This document shows, one piece after another, positions 5,616-10,473 of a stretch of 10,473 bases of DNA (positions are counted from its first letter, which is position 1; each line of letters starts with the position of its first letter). The translations under genes were made by a program, and so were the position numbers. The notes beneath the pieces are model-generated. The model did no database searches. It worked only from the letters and a program-made list of their open reading frames with translations, and was not told the origin of the DNA. The stretch covers positions 2,555 through 13,027 of the forward strand of contig DBVV01000093.1 of assembly GCA_002308795.1 (NCBI GenBank), given 5' to 3'. This DNA comes from Mageeibacillus sp. UBA1255. Its GTDB lineage: Bacteria; Bacillota; Clostridia; UBA1212; UBA1255.

Positions 5616-6974
5616 TCACACTTTATCATTATCATCGAATTTATCGCCGCACTGAGGGCAGAATCTCGGAGGATTCTTGGGATCTTCAGGCTCCCAGCCG
5701 CATTTATCGCAGCGATACAGAGGAGCGCCCTGAGGTCTCTTCTCACCGCACTCGGTGCAGAAATTACCCTTATTCACGGTGCCGCATTTCGGGCATGCCC
5801 AGCCTTCTTTATCTGCAGGTCTGGGAGCACCGCATTCAGGACAGAATTTACCGCCTTCAACGGTCTTTCCGCAAACGGGGCAGACCCACGTGTCTGCAGC
5901 TTTAGCGCCTGCACCGCCCTGAGGAGCAACGGGTCCGTTAGCCGGAGCGACAGGAGCGCCGCCCTGCTGGCCGCCCTGCTCAAACAGTGCGTTGATATTA
6001 TTCGCGCCCTGATTCATAGCCATACCCATGCCGATGAATCCGTTCATAGCGCCGCCTTCATTCTCGGCAGCCTTATTCATAGCACTGATGACACCGCCGG
6101 TCATACGTCCTGCGGCAACGGTAGGATTCAGAGTCATCGAAGTTTCTTCCCACTCGGTGATCTTCTTTCTCTGATCTTCGGGGATCGAAGGAACGCCGAT
6201 GTTCATGGAGTAGATCTCGATTCCGCGTCTTCCCCAGTCATTTTTAAGAGCCTCGTTAAGAGCGTCTCTTAATTCGATCGTGTGAGCGGGGATCTGATCG
6301 TAGGAAACACCTTTAGCGGACAGAACTGCGAGAGCCGGCTGGAGAGCCTGAACAAGCTCGCCTTTGAGCATCGAATCGATGCGGTCGCGCTTATATTCGT
6401 CACCGACGTTTCCGCTTACGCTCGTGTAGAACAGGATCGGGTCGACCAGTTTGTAAGAATAGATACCGTTGCAGCGAAGGTCAACGGAAAGTTTGAATCC
6501 GAGCTGCTCGTTAATGACGACCTTGAACGGGACCGGGCTGGCGGTGCCAAACTTATTACCGGTGATCTCCTTCAGGTTGAAGTAGTAGACTCTCTGATCC
6601 TTACCGGTGTCGCCGCCGTAGGTGATACGACGTCCGATCGTCTTGAACGTTTCAATGATCGATTTTCCGAGGCTGCCGGCGAAAATGCTGGGCTCGGAAG
6701 AATTATCGTAAGTAAACTGTCCGGGCTCTGCGCAGAACTCAACGACTTTACCCTGATCAACAATGATCATAGCCTGTCCGTCAGCGACCGCGATACCAGA
6801 TCCGTTAGAAATGATATTATCGTTTCCTTTTGTATTGGAGCTGCGGCTGGTTATTCTTTTCTGTCCTTTCACGACGAGCGTGTCTTCCGGAAGAGCATCG
6901 CAATAGAAGAATTCCTTCCACTGATCAGCAAGAGTTCCGCCGATAGCACCTGTTAAAGCTTTAATAAGTCCCAT
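5616..6974 (-). CDS. SPFH-domain protein with three C-terminal zinc ribbons (YdjI-like)
   Basis: A 452-residue protein. Residues about 20-285 form an SPFH/band-7-type domain of the kind annotated as virion-core-like or B. subtilis YdjI-like (FFYCDALPEDTLVVKGQKR near the start, then a predicted helical stretch around 190-280). A Gly/Met/Ala-rich linker spans about 290-360. Three zinc ribbons follow: C365/C368-C378/C381, C394/C397-C406/C409 and C422/C425-C439/C442. Most relatives carry one or two ribbons, so three is on the rich side. In Bacillus the homologue works at the membrane in a PspA-linked envelope stress system; no pspA is in view, so function here is inferred from family only. It has no transmembrane helix. 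Start ATG is backed by GAGGAG with 7-nt spacing. It is transcribed from its own near-consensus promoter and closed by its own terminator, so it is probably monocistronic. Confidence 0.93.
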   Translation of the reverse strand: MGLIKALTGAIGGTLADQWKEFFYCDALPEDTLVVKGQKRITSRSSNTKGNDNIISNGSGIAVADGQAMIIVDQGKVVEFCAEPGQFTYDNSSEPSIFAGSLGKSIIETFKTIGRRITYGGDTGKDQRVYYFNLKEITGNKFGTASPVPFKVVINEQLGFKLSVDLRCNGIYSYKLVDPILFYTSVSGNVGDEYKRDRIDSMLKGELVQALQPALAVLSAKGVSYDQIPAHTIELRDALNEALKNDWGRRGIEIYSMNIGVPSIPEDQRKKITEWEETSMTLNPTVAAGRMTGGVISAMNKAAENEGGAMNGFIGMGMAMNQGANNINALFEQGGQQGGAPVAPANGPVAPQGGAGAKAADTWVCPVCGKTVEGGKFCPECGAPRPADKEGWACPKCGTVNKGNFCTECGEKRPQGAPLYRCDKCGWEPEDPKNPPRFCPQCGDKFDDNDKV

Positions 6975-6997
6975 TTTTCTTCTCCTCTCATAAAAAC

Positions 6998-7040
6998 GTA
7001 ATCTCTTATTTCACGGGGCGCGGAGGCGTCCCTCGATTAC
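6998..7040 (-). promoter_or_regulatory. Structured 5' leader of the SPFH gene
   Basis: Between promoter and start codon the leader can fold into an outer GTAATC/GATTAC stem (7035-7040 with 6998-7003) around an inner GC-rich hairpin (7026-7032 with 7015-7021, one mismatch, loop CTCC). No U-tract follows, so it is not a terminator. It may stabilise the mRNA or have a regulatory role. It matches no riboswitch class that I recognise. Confidence 0.45.
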
Positions 7041-7051
7041 AGCCTGCCGGA

Positions 7052-7080
7052 ATTATACAATATTTTTACGGTTATATCAA
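7052..7080 (-). promoter_or_regulatory. Near-consensus sigma-A promoter of the SPFH gene
   Basis: The minus strand has -35 TTGATA (7075-7080), a 17-nt spacer and a perfect -10 TATAAT (7052-7057). The -35 box overlaps the TGA stop codon of the rubrerythrin gene (7077-7079). Transcription would start near 7045, giving a leader of about 70 nt. Confidence 0.87.
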
Positions 7081-7616
7081 TAGTTCTCTTCGGAAATTTC
7101 AAAATAACTCTGTGGATGTTTGCAGGCCGGGCATTCCTCGGGGGCCTTCGTACCCACGACGATATGGCCGCAGTTTCTGCACTCCCAGACCTTGACCGTA
7201 CCTTTTTCGAAAACTTCGGCGTTTTCAACGTTCGCGAGCAGTTTGCGGTAGCGCTCCTCGTGATGCTTTTCGATCGCCGCAACGAGTCTGAATCTCTTTG
7301 CGAGTTCGGGGAAACCTTCCTCTTCGGCTGTCTTTGCAAAGCCTTCGTACATATCGGTCCATTCGTAATTCTCACCATCCGCGGCAGCTTCGAGGTTTGC
7401 CTTCGTGTCGCCGATCCCGTTCAGTTCTTTAAGCCATAGCTTAGCGTGCTCCTTCTCATTCTCTGCGGTTTTAAGGAAGATGGCAGAGATCTGCTCGTAT
7501 CCCTCTTTTTTAGCCGTTGACGCGTAATAAGTATACTTGTTCCTTGCCTGCGACTCCCCTGCGAATGCAGCCAGAAGATTTTTCTCGGTCTGAGTGCCTG
7601 AATACTTGTTTTCCAT
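7077..7616 (-). CDS. rbr: Rubrerythrin (ferritin-like diiron domain plus rubredoxin domain)
   Basis: A 179-residue rubrerythrin, the NAD(P)H-linked peroxidase that detoxifies hydrogen peroxide in the cytoplasm of anaerobes. The N-terminal four-helix diiron domain shows E21 in FAGESQARNKY, the ExxH ligand pair E54/H57, and E116 with H119 in the EKHHEER helix. The C-terminal rubredoxin-like centre has C146/C149 and C162/C165 (CRNCGH ... CPACKHP). Length is typical for the classical domain order. ATG is preceded by AGGAGG with 7-nt spacing. It begins 14 bp after the yhaM-like gene and is probably co-transcribed with it. No intrinsic terminator is visible after it, so transcripts may run on into the SPFH gene, whose promoter overlaps this stop codon. 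Confidence 0.97.
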   Translation of the reverse strand: MENKYSGTQTEKNLLAAFAGESQARNKYTYYASTAKKEGYEQISAIFLKTAENEKEHAKLWLKELNGIGDTKANLEAAADGENYEWTDMYEGFAKTAEEEGFPELAKRFRLVAAIEKHHEERYRKLLANVENAEVFEKGTVKVWECRNCGHIVVGTKAPEECPACKHPQSYFEISEENY

Positions 7617-7630
7617 GATGTTGCCTCCTA

Positions 7631-8578
7631 TTATTTATGTTTGAATATTTTTTTCTCAAGAGCGAAAATTCTTTCGCTGAAAGTATCTGTCTCCATGTTT
7701 TTGAAAGTTTCGGCGTATATTTCCATACGGCTGTCGATGAGGTCAATAAGATGCAGCAGTTCGGCTTCCGCGCACATCGGTACTACTGCGGCTCCGAATT
7801 CCGGCTCGCCGTGGTGGGACAATATCATATGTTCGAGCAGCACTGCTTTTTTCTCGGGCACTCCGAGTTCAGCGGCGACTTCCGATACGGCGTTCGCACC
7901 CATCACGAGATGGCCCAGAAGCTGCCCTTTTACGGTGTAATCCGTAACGATACCAAGCGCAGAGCATGCGAGCTCCTGCGTCTTTGCAAAATCGTGAAGA
8001 AGCGTTCCGGCTATCAGCAGGTCGCGGTCGATCACTTCCTTGTATTGACCTGCCAGAAGGTCTGCGGTCTTCAGCATATTGTACGTGTGCATCATCAGGC
8101 CCGAGACGAAACTGTGATGGACCGTTTTAGCTGCAGGCCAGACAGAAAATGCCTTGCCCTGGCGGTCGAGCATCACTTCGCATATGCTCCTGTAATCGAG
8201 GTCGGCGATCGAGTTAACGAGTTCACGTATCTTTTTCCCCGCTTCCGTAAGATCTATCGGAGCTACGGCTACGAGGTCTTTTTTATCGTACTCGCCTTCT
8301 TCGGCGTACCTTACAGCCGAGAGCGTGAGCTGATTCACGCCTTTGAATTCCCCGACTTTTCCGCGCACGAGCACAGGTCTTCCGTCGTCGGAGGATGACG
8401 CTCCGACAGGCCCGGTATAGTTCCAGAATTTAGCGTCTATGCTGCCTGAATTATCAGAAAGAGAACATGCCAGAAAGCTCGACCCGTTCGCAGACGTCTT
8501 TATCGCGCAGTTTCTCATCAGATAAACGCCGGATATATCTTCATTGATCACAAATCTATCTATCGTTTTATGCGGCAA
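7631..8578 (-). CDS. yhaM: 3'-5' exoribonuclease YhaM family (OB-fold plus HD domain)
   Basis: A 315-residue protein, nearly the same length as B. subtilis YhaM (314). Residues about 14-92 form an OB-fold nucleic-acid-binding domain, and about 150-300 an HD-type metal-dependent phosphohydrolase domain. Visible metal ligands and signature segments are H154/H155 (KTVHHSFVSGLMMHT), H164, the H195-D196 pair in TLLHDFAKTQEL, H223 (LGHLVMG), H250 (LEHM) and H255/H256 (SHHGEPEFGA). YhaM trims short RNA 3' ends and can also act on single-stranded DNA. The start is TTG at 8578: an excellent GGAGGTGG sits 7 nt upstream and the next ATG (codon 21) would cut into the OB-fold. It follows the phosphoribosyltransferase-like gene by 48 bp without a terminator and precedes rubrerythrin by 14 bp. 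Confidence 0.94.
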   Translation of the reverse strand: MPHKTIDRFVINEDISGVYLMRNCAIKTSANGSSFLACSLSDNSGSIDAKFWNYTGPVGASSSDDGRPVLVRGKVGEFKGVNQLTLSAVRYAEEGEYDKKDLVAVAPIDLTEAGKKIRELVNSIADLDYRSICEVMLDRQGKAFSVWPAAKTVHHSFVSGLMMHTYNMLKTADLLAGQYKEVIDRDLLIAGTLLHDFAKTQELACSALGIVTDYTVKGQLLGHLVMGANAVSEVAAELGVPEKKAVLLEHMILSHHGEPEFGAAVVPMCAEAELLHLIDLIDSRMEIYAETFKNMETDTFSERIFALEKKIFKHK

Positions 8579-8585
8579 TTATAAG

Positions 8586-8593
8586 CCACCTCC
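8586..8593 (-). promoter_or_regulatory. Ribosome binding site deciding the TTG start of yhaM
   Basis: GGAGGTGG lies 7 nt upstream of TTG at 8578, near-perfect complementarity to the 16S 3' end, and decides for the non-ATG start. Confidence 0.85.
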
Positions 8594-8626
8594 GTTTCAT
8601 TTTATTTGTTTCCCAAAAAGCACGCT

Positions 8627-9268
8627 TTAAAGCGCAGATATCCCGAAGCTGTTCACGAGTGCTGTGATTTTTTCTCCTTTTTTACAAAGAGGGCACGTTA
8701 ATGCGGGGCCGCTTATGTAGTCCGGCAGGTCGTCCGGGTTGAACACCGAACGAACGGGAAGTCCGACGCATTCTGATATTTTGGCAAAGATCGAACAAAT
8801 TCCGGCGGTCCTTCCGTCGTAATAGCGTATCGCCTTGGCAGCTGATTCGGCCGTGTAGCCTGAGACGACGGAGGCGGCAAGGATCAGGACGGATCTCCCG
8901 CGTATCATCGGAGCGGTATTGTCCCTGAAAAACAGCTGGCTGCCGCTCACGTATTCGGGCGTCAGAACGTAGATATCTCTCCCGGAATTGACCGAAAACG
9001 CGTCCGCAGCGGTCAATATCTCCGCCAGGCACGCTCCTATCACTTCCGTGTTATCGAGGCACAGGATGGTGTCAACGACAGCGCTGGTCCTGTAGTGTTC
9101 GCCCAGTGCTTCCGCGATCGCCCTCGCCTCTTTCAGCCTCGCTTTGTTCGACGCGATATCGATATAATAGTTCATATGTGCGTGGGAGGTGGCGAAATGC
9201 CCTTTGTAAATATTGAGCCTGAGATACGGGCTTTTTGTTTCGATTCTGTATGCCTCTCCGAGTGCCAT
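8627..9268 (-). CDS. Phosphoribosyltransferase-like protein (orotate PRTase family) with degenerate PRPP loop
   Basis: A 213-residue protein that looks like a type I phosphoribosyltransferase of the orotate PRTase group: a hood-like N-terminus, then AVVDTILCLDNTEVIGACLAEIL (63-85), the PRPP-loop region RSVLILAASVVSGYTAESAAKAIRYYDG (125-152, described here in pieces), and a final strand with GICSIFA (156-162). The usual PRPP motif has two acidic residues followed by TG (for example VDDVxTTG). Here it reads LAASVVSG (130-137), with Ala-Ala in place of the acidic pair. The C-terminus has a CPLCKKG segment (C192/C195) that could be half of a metal site. Catalysis by the usual mechanism is therefore doubtful. 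Other pyrimidine genes are absent. ATG at 9268 has GGGGG about 8 nt upstream. It is the first gene of the unit leading to yhaM and rubrerythrin. Confidence 0.82.
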   Translation of the reverse strand: MALGEAYRIETKSPYLRLNIYKGHFATSHAHMNYYIDIASNKARLKEARAIAEALGEHYRTSAVVDTILCLDNTEVIGACLAEILTAADAFSVNSGRDIYVLTPEYVSGSQLFFRDNTAPMIRGRSVLILAASVVSGYTAESAAKAIRYYDGRTAGICSIFAKISECVGLPVRSVFNPDDLPDYISGPALTCPLCKKGEKITALVNSFGISAL

Positions 9269-9288
9269 TTTTTTGCCCCCTTTTTTTT

Positions 9289-9318
9289 ATAATACCACAA
9301 AATCGGGTCAAAAATCAA
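9289..9318 (-). promoter_or_regulatory. Promoter candidate for the PRTase-like/yhaM/rubrerythrin unit
   Basis: On the minus strand TTGATT (9313-9318) and TATTAT (9289-9294) are separated by 18 nt. The predicted transcript begins about 14 nt before the start codon, with the Shine-Dalgarno just inside it. It lies back to back with the lipoprotein promoter in the 170-bp divergent gap. Confidence 0.5.
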
Positions 9319-9355
9319 TGGCCTCAGGGAGCCCCGGGGCAGATGGGACGGATCA

Positions 9356-9384
9356 TTGACTTTTGCGGCCCTGCGGAGTAAAAT
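9356..9384 (+). promoter_or_regulatory. Promoter of the discoidin lipoprotein
   Basis: TTGACT (9356-9361), a 17-nt spacer, then TAAAAT (9379-9384), a strong sigma-A match. An inverted repeat TGCGGC (9364-9369)/GCCGCA (9387-9392) brackets the -10 box and could be an operator. A perfect hairpin CGGGCG-TATAT-CGCCCG (9396-9412) lies in the leader. Confidence 0.78.
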
Positions 9385-9424
9385 CAGCCGCAAACCGGGC
9401 GTATATCGCCCGTCTCCGAAATAC

Positions 9425-9431
9425 AGGGAGG
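9425..9431 (+). promoter_or_regulatory. Ribosome binding site deciding the lipoprotein start
   Basis: AGGGAGG lies 7 nt before ATG at 9439 but only 1 nt before the ATG at 9433, so 9439 is the real start. Confidence 0.85.
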
Positions 9432-9438
9432 AATGAAA

Positions 9439-10227
9439 ATGAAAACAAAAAACATTGCCCGCATTCTTATATTGGCCGCCGCATTGATGCTCGCCCTCAG
9501 CGCATGCACGGCGAAGCCCAAGCCGGACGAAAACAAGCCCGAAGACGCGACCGCGGTTCCGGCAGCCACCGACGCTGCAACTGAAAAACCCGTTGCCACC
9601 GACGTGCCCGCCACGCAGGAACCCGTTATCACCGACGTGCCCGCCACGCAGGAACCCGTTATCACCGACGTGCCAGCGACCGAAGCACCGACGGAAGTGC
9701 CAGAGCCCACCGAAGCACCGACCGCCGCACCTGTCGAAAGCGGGACGAACGTTGCCCTCGGTGCGGAAGTTGACGTCTCCACGACCACCGGAGAATCGCA
9801 CCTGTCGATCGGTTTCATGCCCGAAGCTATCAACGACGGTTATTACTACGACCCGACCGTTCCGAGCGTCGGCTGGACCACTAACGTGGGCGAAAACTAC
9901 GAAGATCCCGAGCAGGAGGAATGGGCTGAGCTCAAACTCGCGCAGGTGACGTCGATCAACAAGATCATCGTGTACCCCGTTGTCAACGGCGGCCGCTTCC
10001 CCGTCGCGTTCAGGCTCCAGGTCTCGCTCGACGGTAAAAATTACACGAATGTAGCGGAGGTCAAGGACAATTCCCGCTTCGAAGACAAGGACGATACGCC
10101 GTTTTCGTTCGAATTCGAGGCTGTCACCTGCCGCTACGTGAAGTTCCTTGCCACAGAGCTCTGCGATCCCTCTCCCGCCGACGGATATCTCTGCCAGGTC
10201 GCCGAGATCGAGATCTACGCCGCATAA
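9439..10227 (+). CDS. Surface lipoprotein with discoidin (F5/8 type C, CBM32-like) domain
   Basis: A 262-residue protein and the only plus-strand gene. Residues 1-23 are a lipoprotein signal with lipobox LSAC (Cys23), so it should be tethered outside the membrane. Residues about 24-101 are a Thr/Pro/Glu/Asp-rich stalk with tandem DVPATQEPVIT units. From about 104 to the end is a discoidin-like beta-sandwich: NVALGAEVDVS start, MPEAINDG (127-134), GWTT (145-148), WAELKLAQVTSINKIIVYP (162-180), RLQVSLDGKNYTNVAEV (192-208) and a closing CRYVKFLATEL ... VAEIEIY. These domains usually bind carbohydrates or other ligands and contain no catalytic centre, so this is a binding or display protein rather than an enzyme. 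The stalk style resembles that of the CapA-family lipoprotein at the other end of the window. It converges on the serpin gene across a shared hairpin. Confidence 0.92.
   Translation: MKTKNIARILILAAALMLALSACTAKPKPDENKPEDATAVPAATDAATEKPVATDVPATQEPVITDVPATQEPVITDVPATEAPTEVPEPTEAPTAAPVESGTNVALGAEVDVSTTTGESHLSIGFMPEAINDGYYYDPTVPSVGWTTNVGENYEDPEQEEWAELKLAQVTSINKIIVYPVVNGGRFPVAFRLQVSLDGKNYTNVAEVKDNSRFEDKDDTPFSFEFEAVTCRYVKFLATELCDPSPADGYLCQVAEIEIYAA
9601..9666 (+). repeat. 33-bp tandem repeat in the lipoprotein stalk
   Basis: Two identical 33-bp units (9601-9633 and 9634-9666) encode DVPATQEPVIT twice. A diverged partial copy follows (DVPATEAP), and a related PVAT segment precedes. Identity at the DNA level points to a recent duplication. 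Confidence 0.95.
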
Positions 10228-10236
10228 TACGACGCA

Positions 10237-10270
10237 CAAAACCCGGGGCTCACGCATGAGCCCCGGGAAC
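10237..10270. terminator. Convergent-gene terminator hairpin
   Basis: A perfect 11-bp stem CCCGGGGCTCA/TGAGCCCCGGG (10242-10252 with 10257-10267) around the loop CGCA. On the minus strand it is followed by TTTTGT, so it most clearly ends the serpin transcript. On the plus strand there is no U-tract, although the very stable stem may also slow readthrough from the lipoprotein gene. Confidence 0.82.
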
Positions 10271-10278
10271 TTATGCCG

Positions 10279-10473
10279 TCACTCTGCGACTCTTCCCTCG
10301 AAGAGAATGAAGTTATCTTCAGACCATTCGGAATTTTCTGTCATCAGGAAGAAATGGAACGCGCTGTCGAAAAATACACGGACCGGTTCTTTAGGATCGT
10401 AAGCAGATTTCGGAACTGATATGACGGTAACGGCGGCAGCTTCAACTCCTGTATTTGTGACGTCGATAACGGC
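10279..10473 (-). CDS. Serpin-family protease inhibitor, C-terminal 64 residues (cut by window edge)
   Basis: The open frame enters from the right edge on the minus strand and ends at TGA (10279-10281). Its 64 residues match the serpin C-terminus: a hinge VIDVTNTGVEAAAVT (residues 2-16 of the fragment; compare the family pattern V-N-E-E-G-T-E-A-A-A-A-T), then a reactive-centre loop, then VFFDSAFHFF (33-42; family pattern F-x-A-D-x-P-F-x-F) and the closing strand FILFEGRVAE (55-64; family pattern I-L-F-x-G-R-V). The small residues at P12-P10 and Thr at P8 are typical of inhibitory serpins that trap serine or cysteine proteases; Val in place of the usual Thr at P14 is a mild departure. Counting from the hinge Gly puts P1 near Lys-Ser (27-28 is downstream, with K22/S23 at the expected place). 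Signal peptide and most of the fold lie outside the window. Confidence 0.85.
   Translation of the reverse strand, partial: AVIDVTNTGVEAAAVTVISVPKSAYDPKEPVRVFFDSAFHFFLMTENSEWSEDNFILFEGRVAE

Noticed and set aside
6282..6956. Plus-strand open frame opposite the SPFH gene
   Set aside because: No ribosome binding site or recognisable motif. The opposite strand encodes a well-supported SPFH protein with its own promoter and terminator.
7015..7032. GC-rich hairpin after rubrerythrin as a terminator
   Set aside because: No U-tract follows it on the minus strand, and it lies downstream of a strong promoter, within the SPFH leader.
9331..9340. Perfect palindrome GCCCCGGGGC in the divergent intergenic gap
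   Set aside because: It is short, GC-only and not placed relative to either promoter in a way that suggests an operator. It may be chance.
9172..10257. Long minus-strand open frame (361 codons) opposite the discoidin lipoprotein
   Set aside because: It runs across the promoter region and through the opposite strand of a gene with signal peptide, lipobox and recognisable domain. Its protein is low-complexity Arg/Gly/Val with no motif.

Overview
The window looks like a piece of chromosome from an anaerobic member of the Clostridia (Bacillota), probably an uncultivated gut or rumen lineage. The support is a rubrerythrin, a YhaM-type exoribonuclease, peptidase T, a SPFH/zinc-ribbon protein of the Bacillota type, strong Shine-Dalgarno sites, use of GTG and TTG starts, and moderate GC content. 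No phage, transposon or CRISPR signal was seen. Almost everything is on the minus strand. The only plus-strand gene is a secreted lipoprotein at the right.

Reading the minus strand from right to left, the layout is as follows. (1) At 10279-10473 is the C-terminal end of a serpin, cut by the window edge, followed by a strong hairpin terminator. (2) At 9439-10227 on the plus strand is a discoidin-type (F5/8 C) lipoprotein with its own good promoter. (3) At 9268-7077 are three genes: an orotate-phosphoribosyltransferase-like protein with a degenerate PRPP loop, the exoribonuclease YhaM, and a rubrerythrin. (4) A near-consensus promoter overlaps the rubrerythrin stop codon and drives a SPFH protein with three zinc ribbons (6974-5616), closed by a terminator. 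(5) A tightly packed unit from 5486 to 198 runs pepT, trmO, a small repeat protein (A), a radical SAM/SPASM enzyme, a second repeat protein (B) with a zinc ribbon, and a CapA-family lipoprotein, ending in a terminator. (6) At the left edge is the 5' part of a tRNA gene with its own strong promoter.

The most interesting part is 1562-3522. A radical SAM enzyme with a complete SPASM domain lies between two small proteins. Each of these carries three copies of a short motif, V-Y-[AG]-G-P-x-[YM]-[FMN], separated by low-complexity spacers. In protein A every copy is preceded by Cys, and these are its only cysteines. This is the architecture expected of a multi-core ribosomally made, post-translationally modified peptide (RiPP) or of a repeat-modified protein system. 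I cannot assign it to a named family. The genes abut or overlap by a few bases from trmO through the CapA gene, which implies co-transcription and translational coupling.
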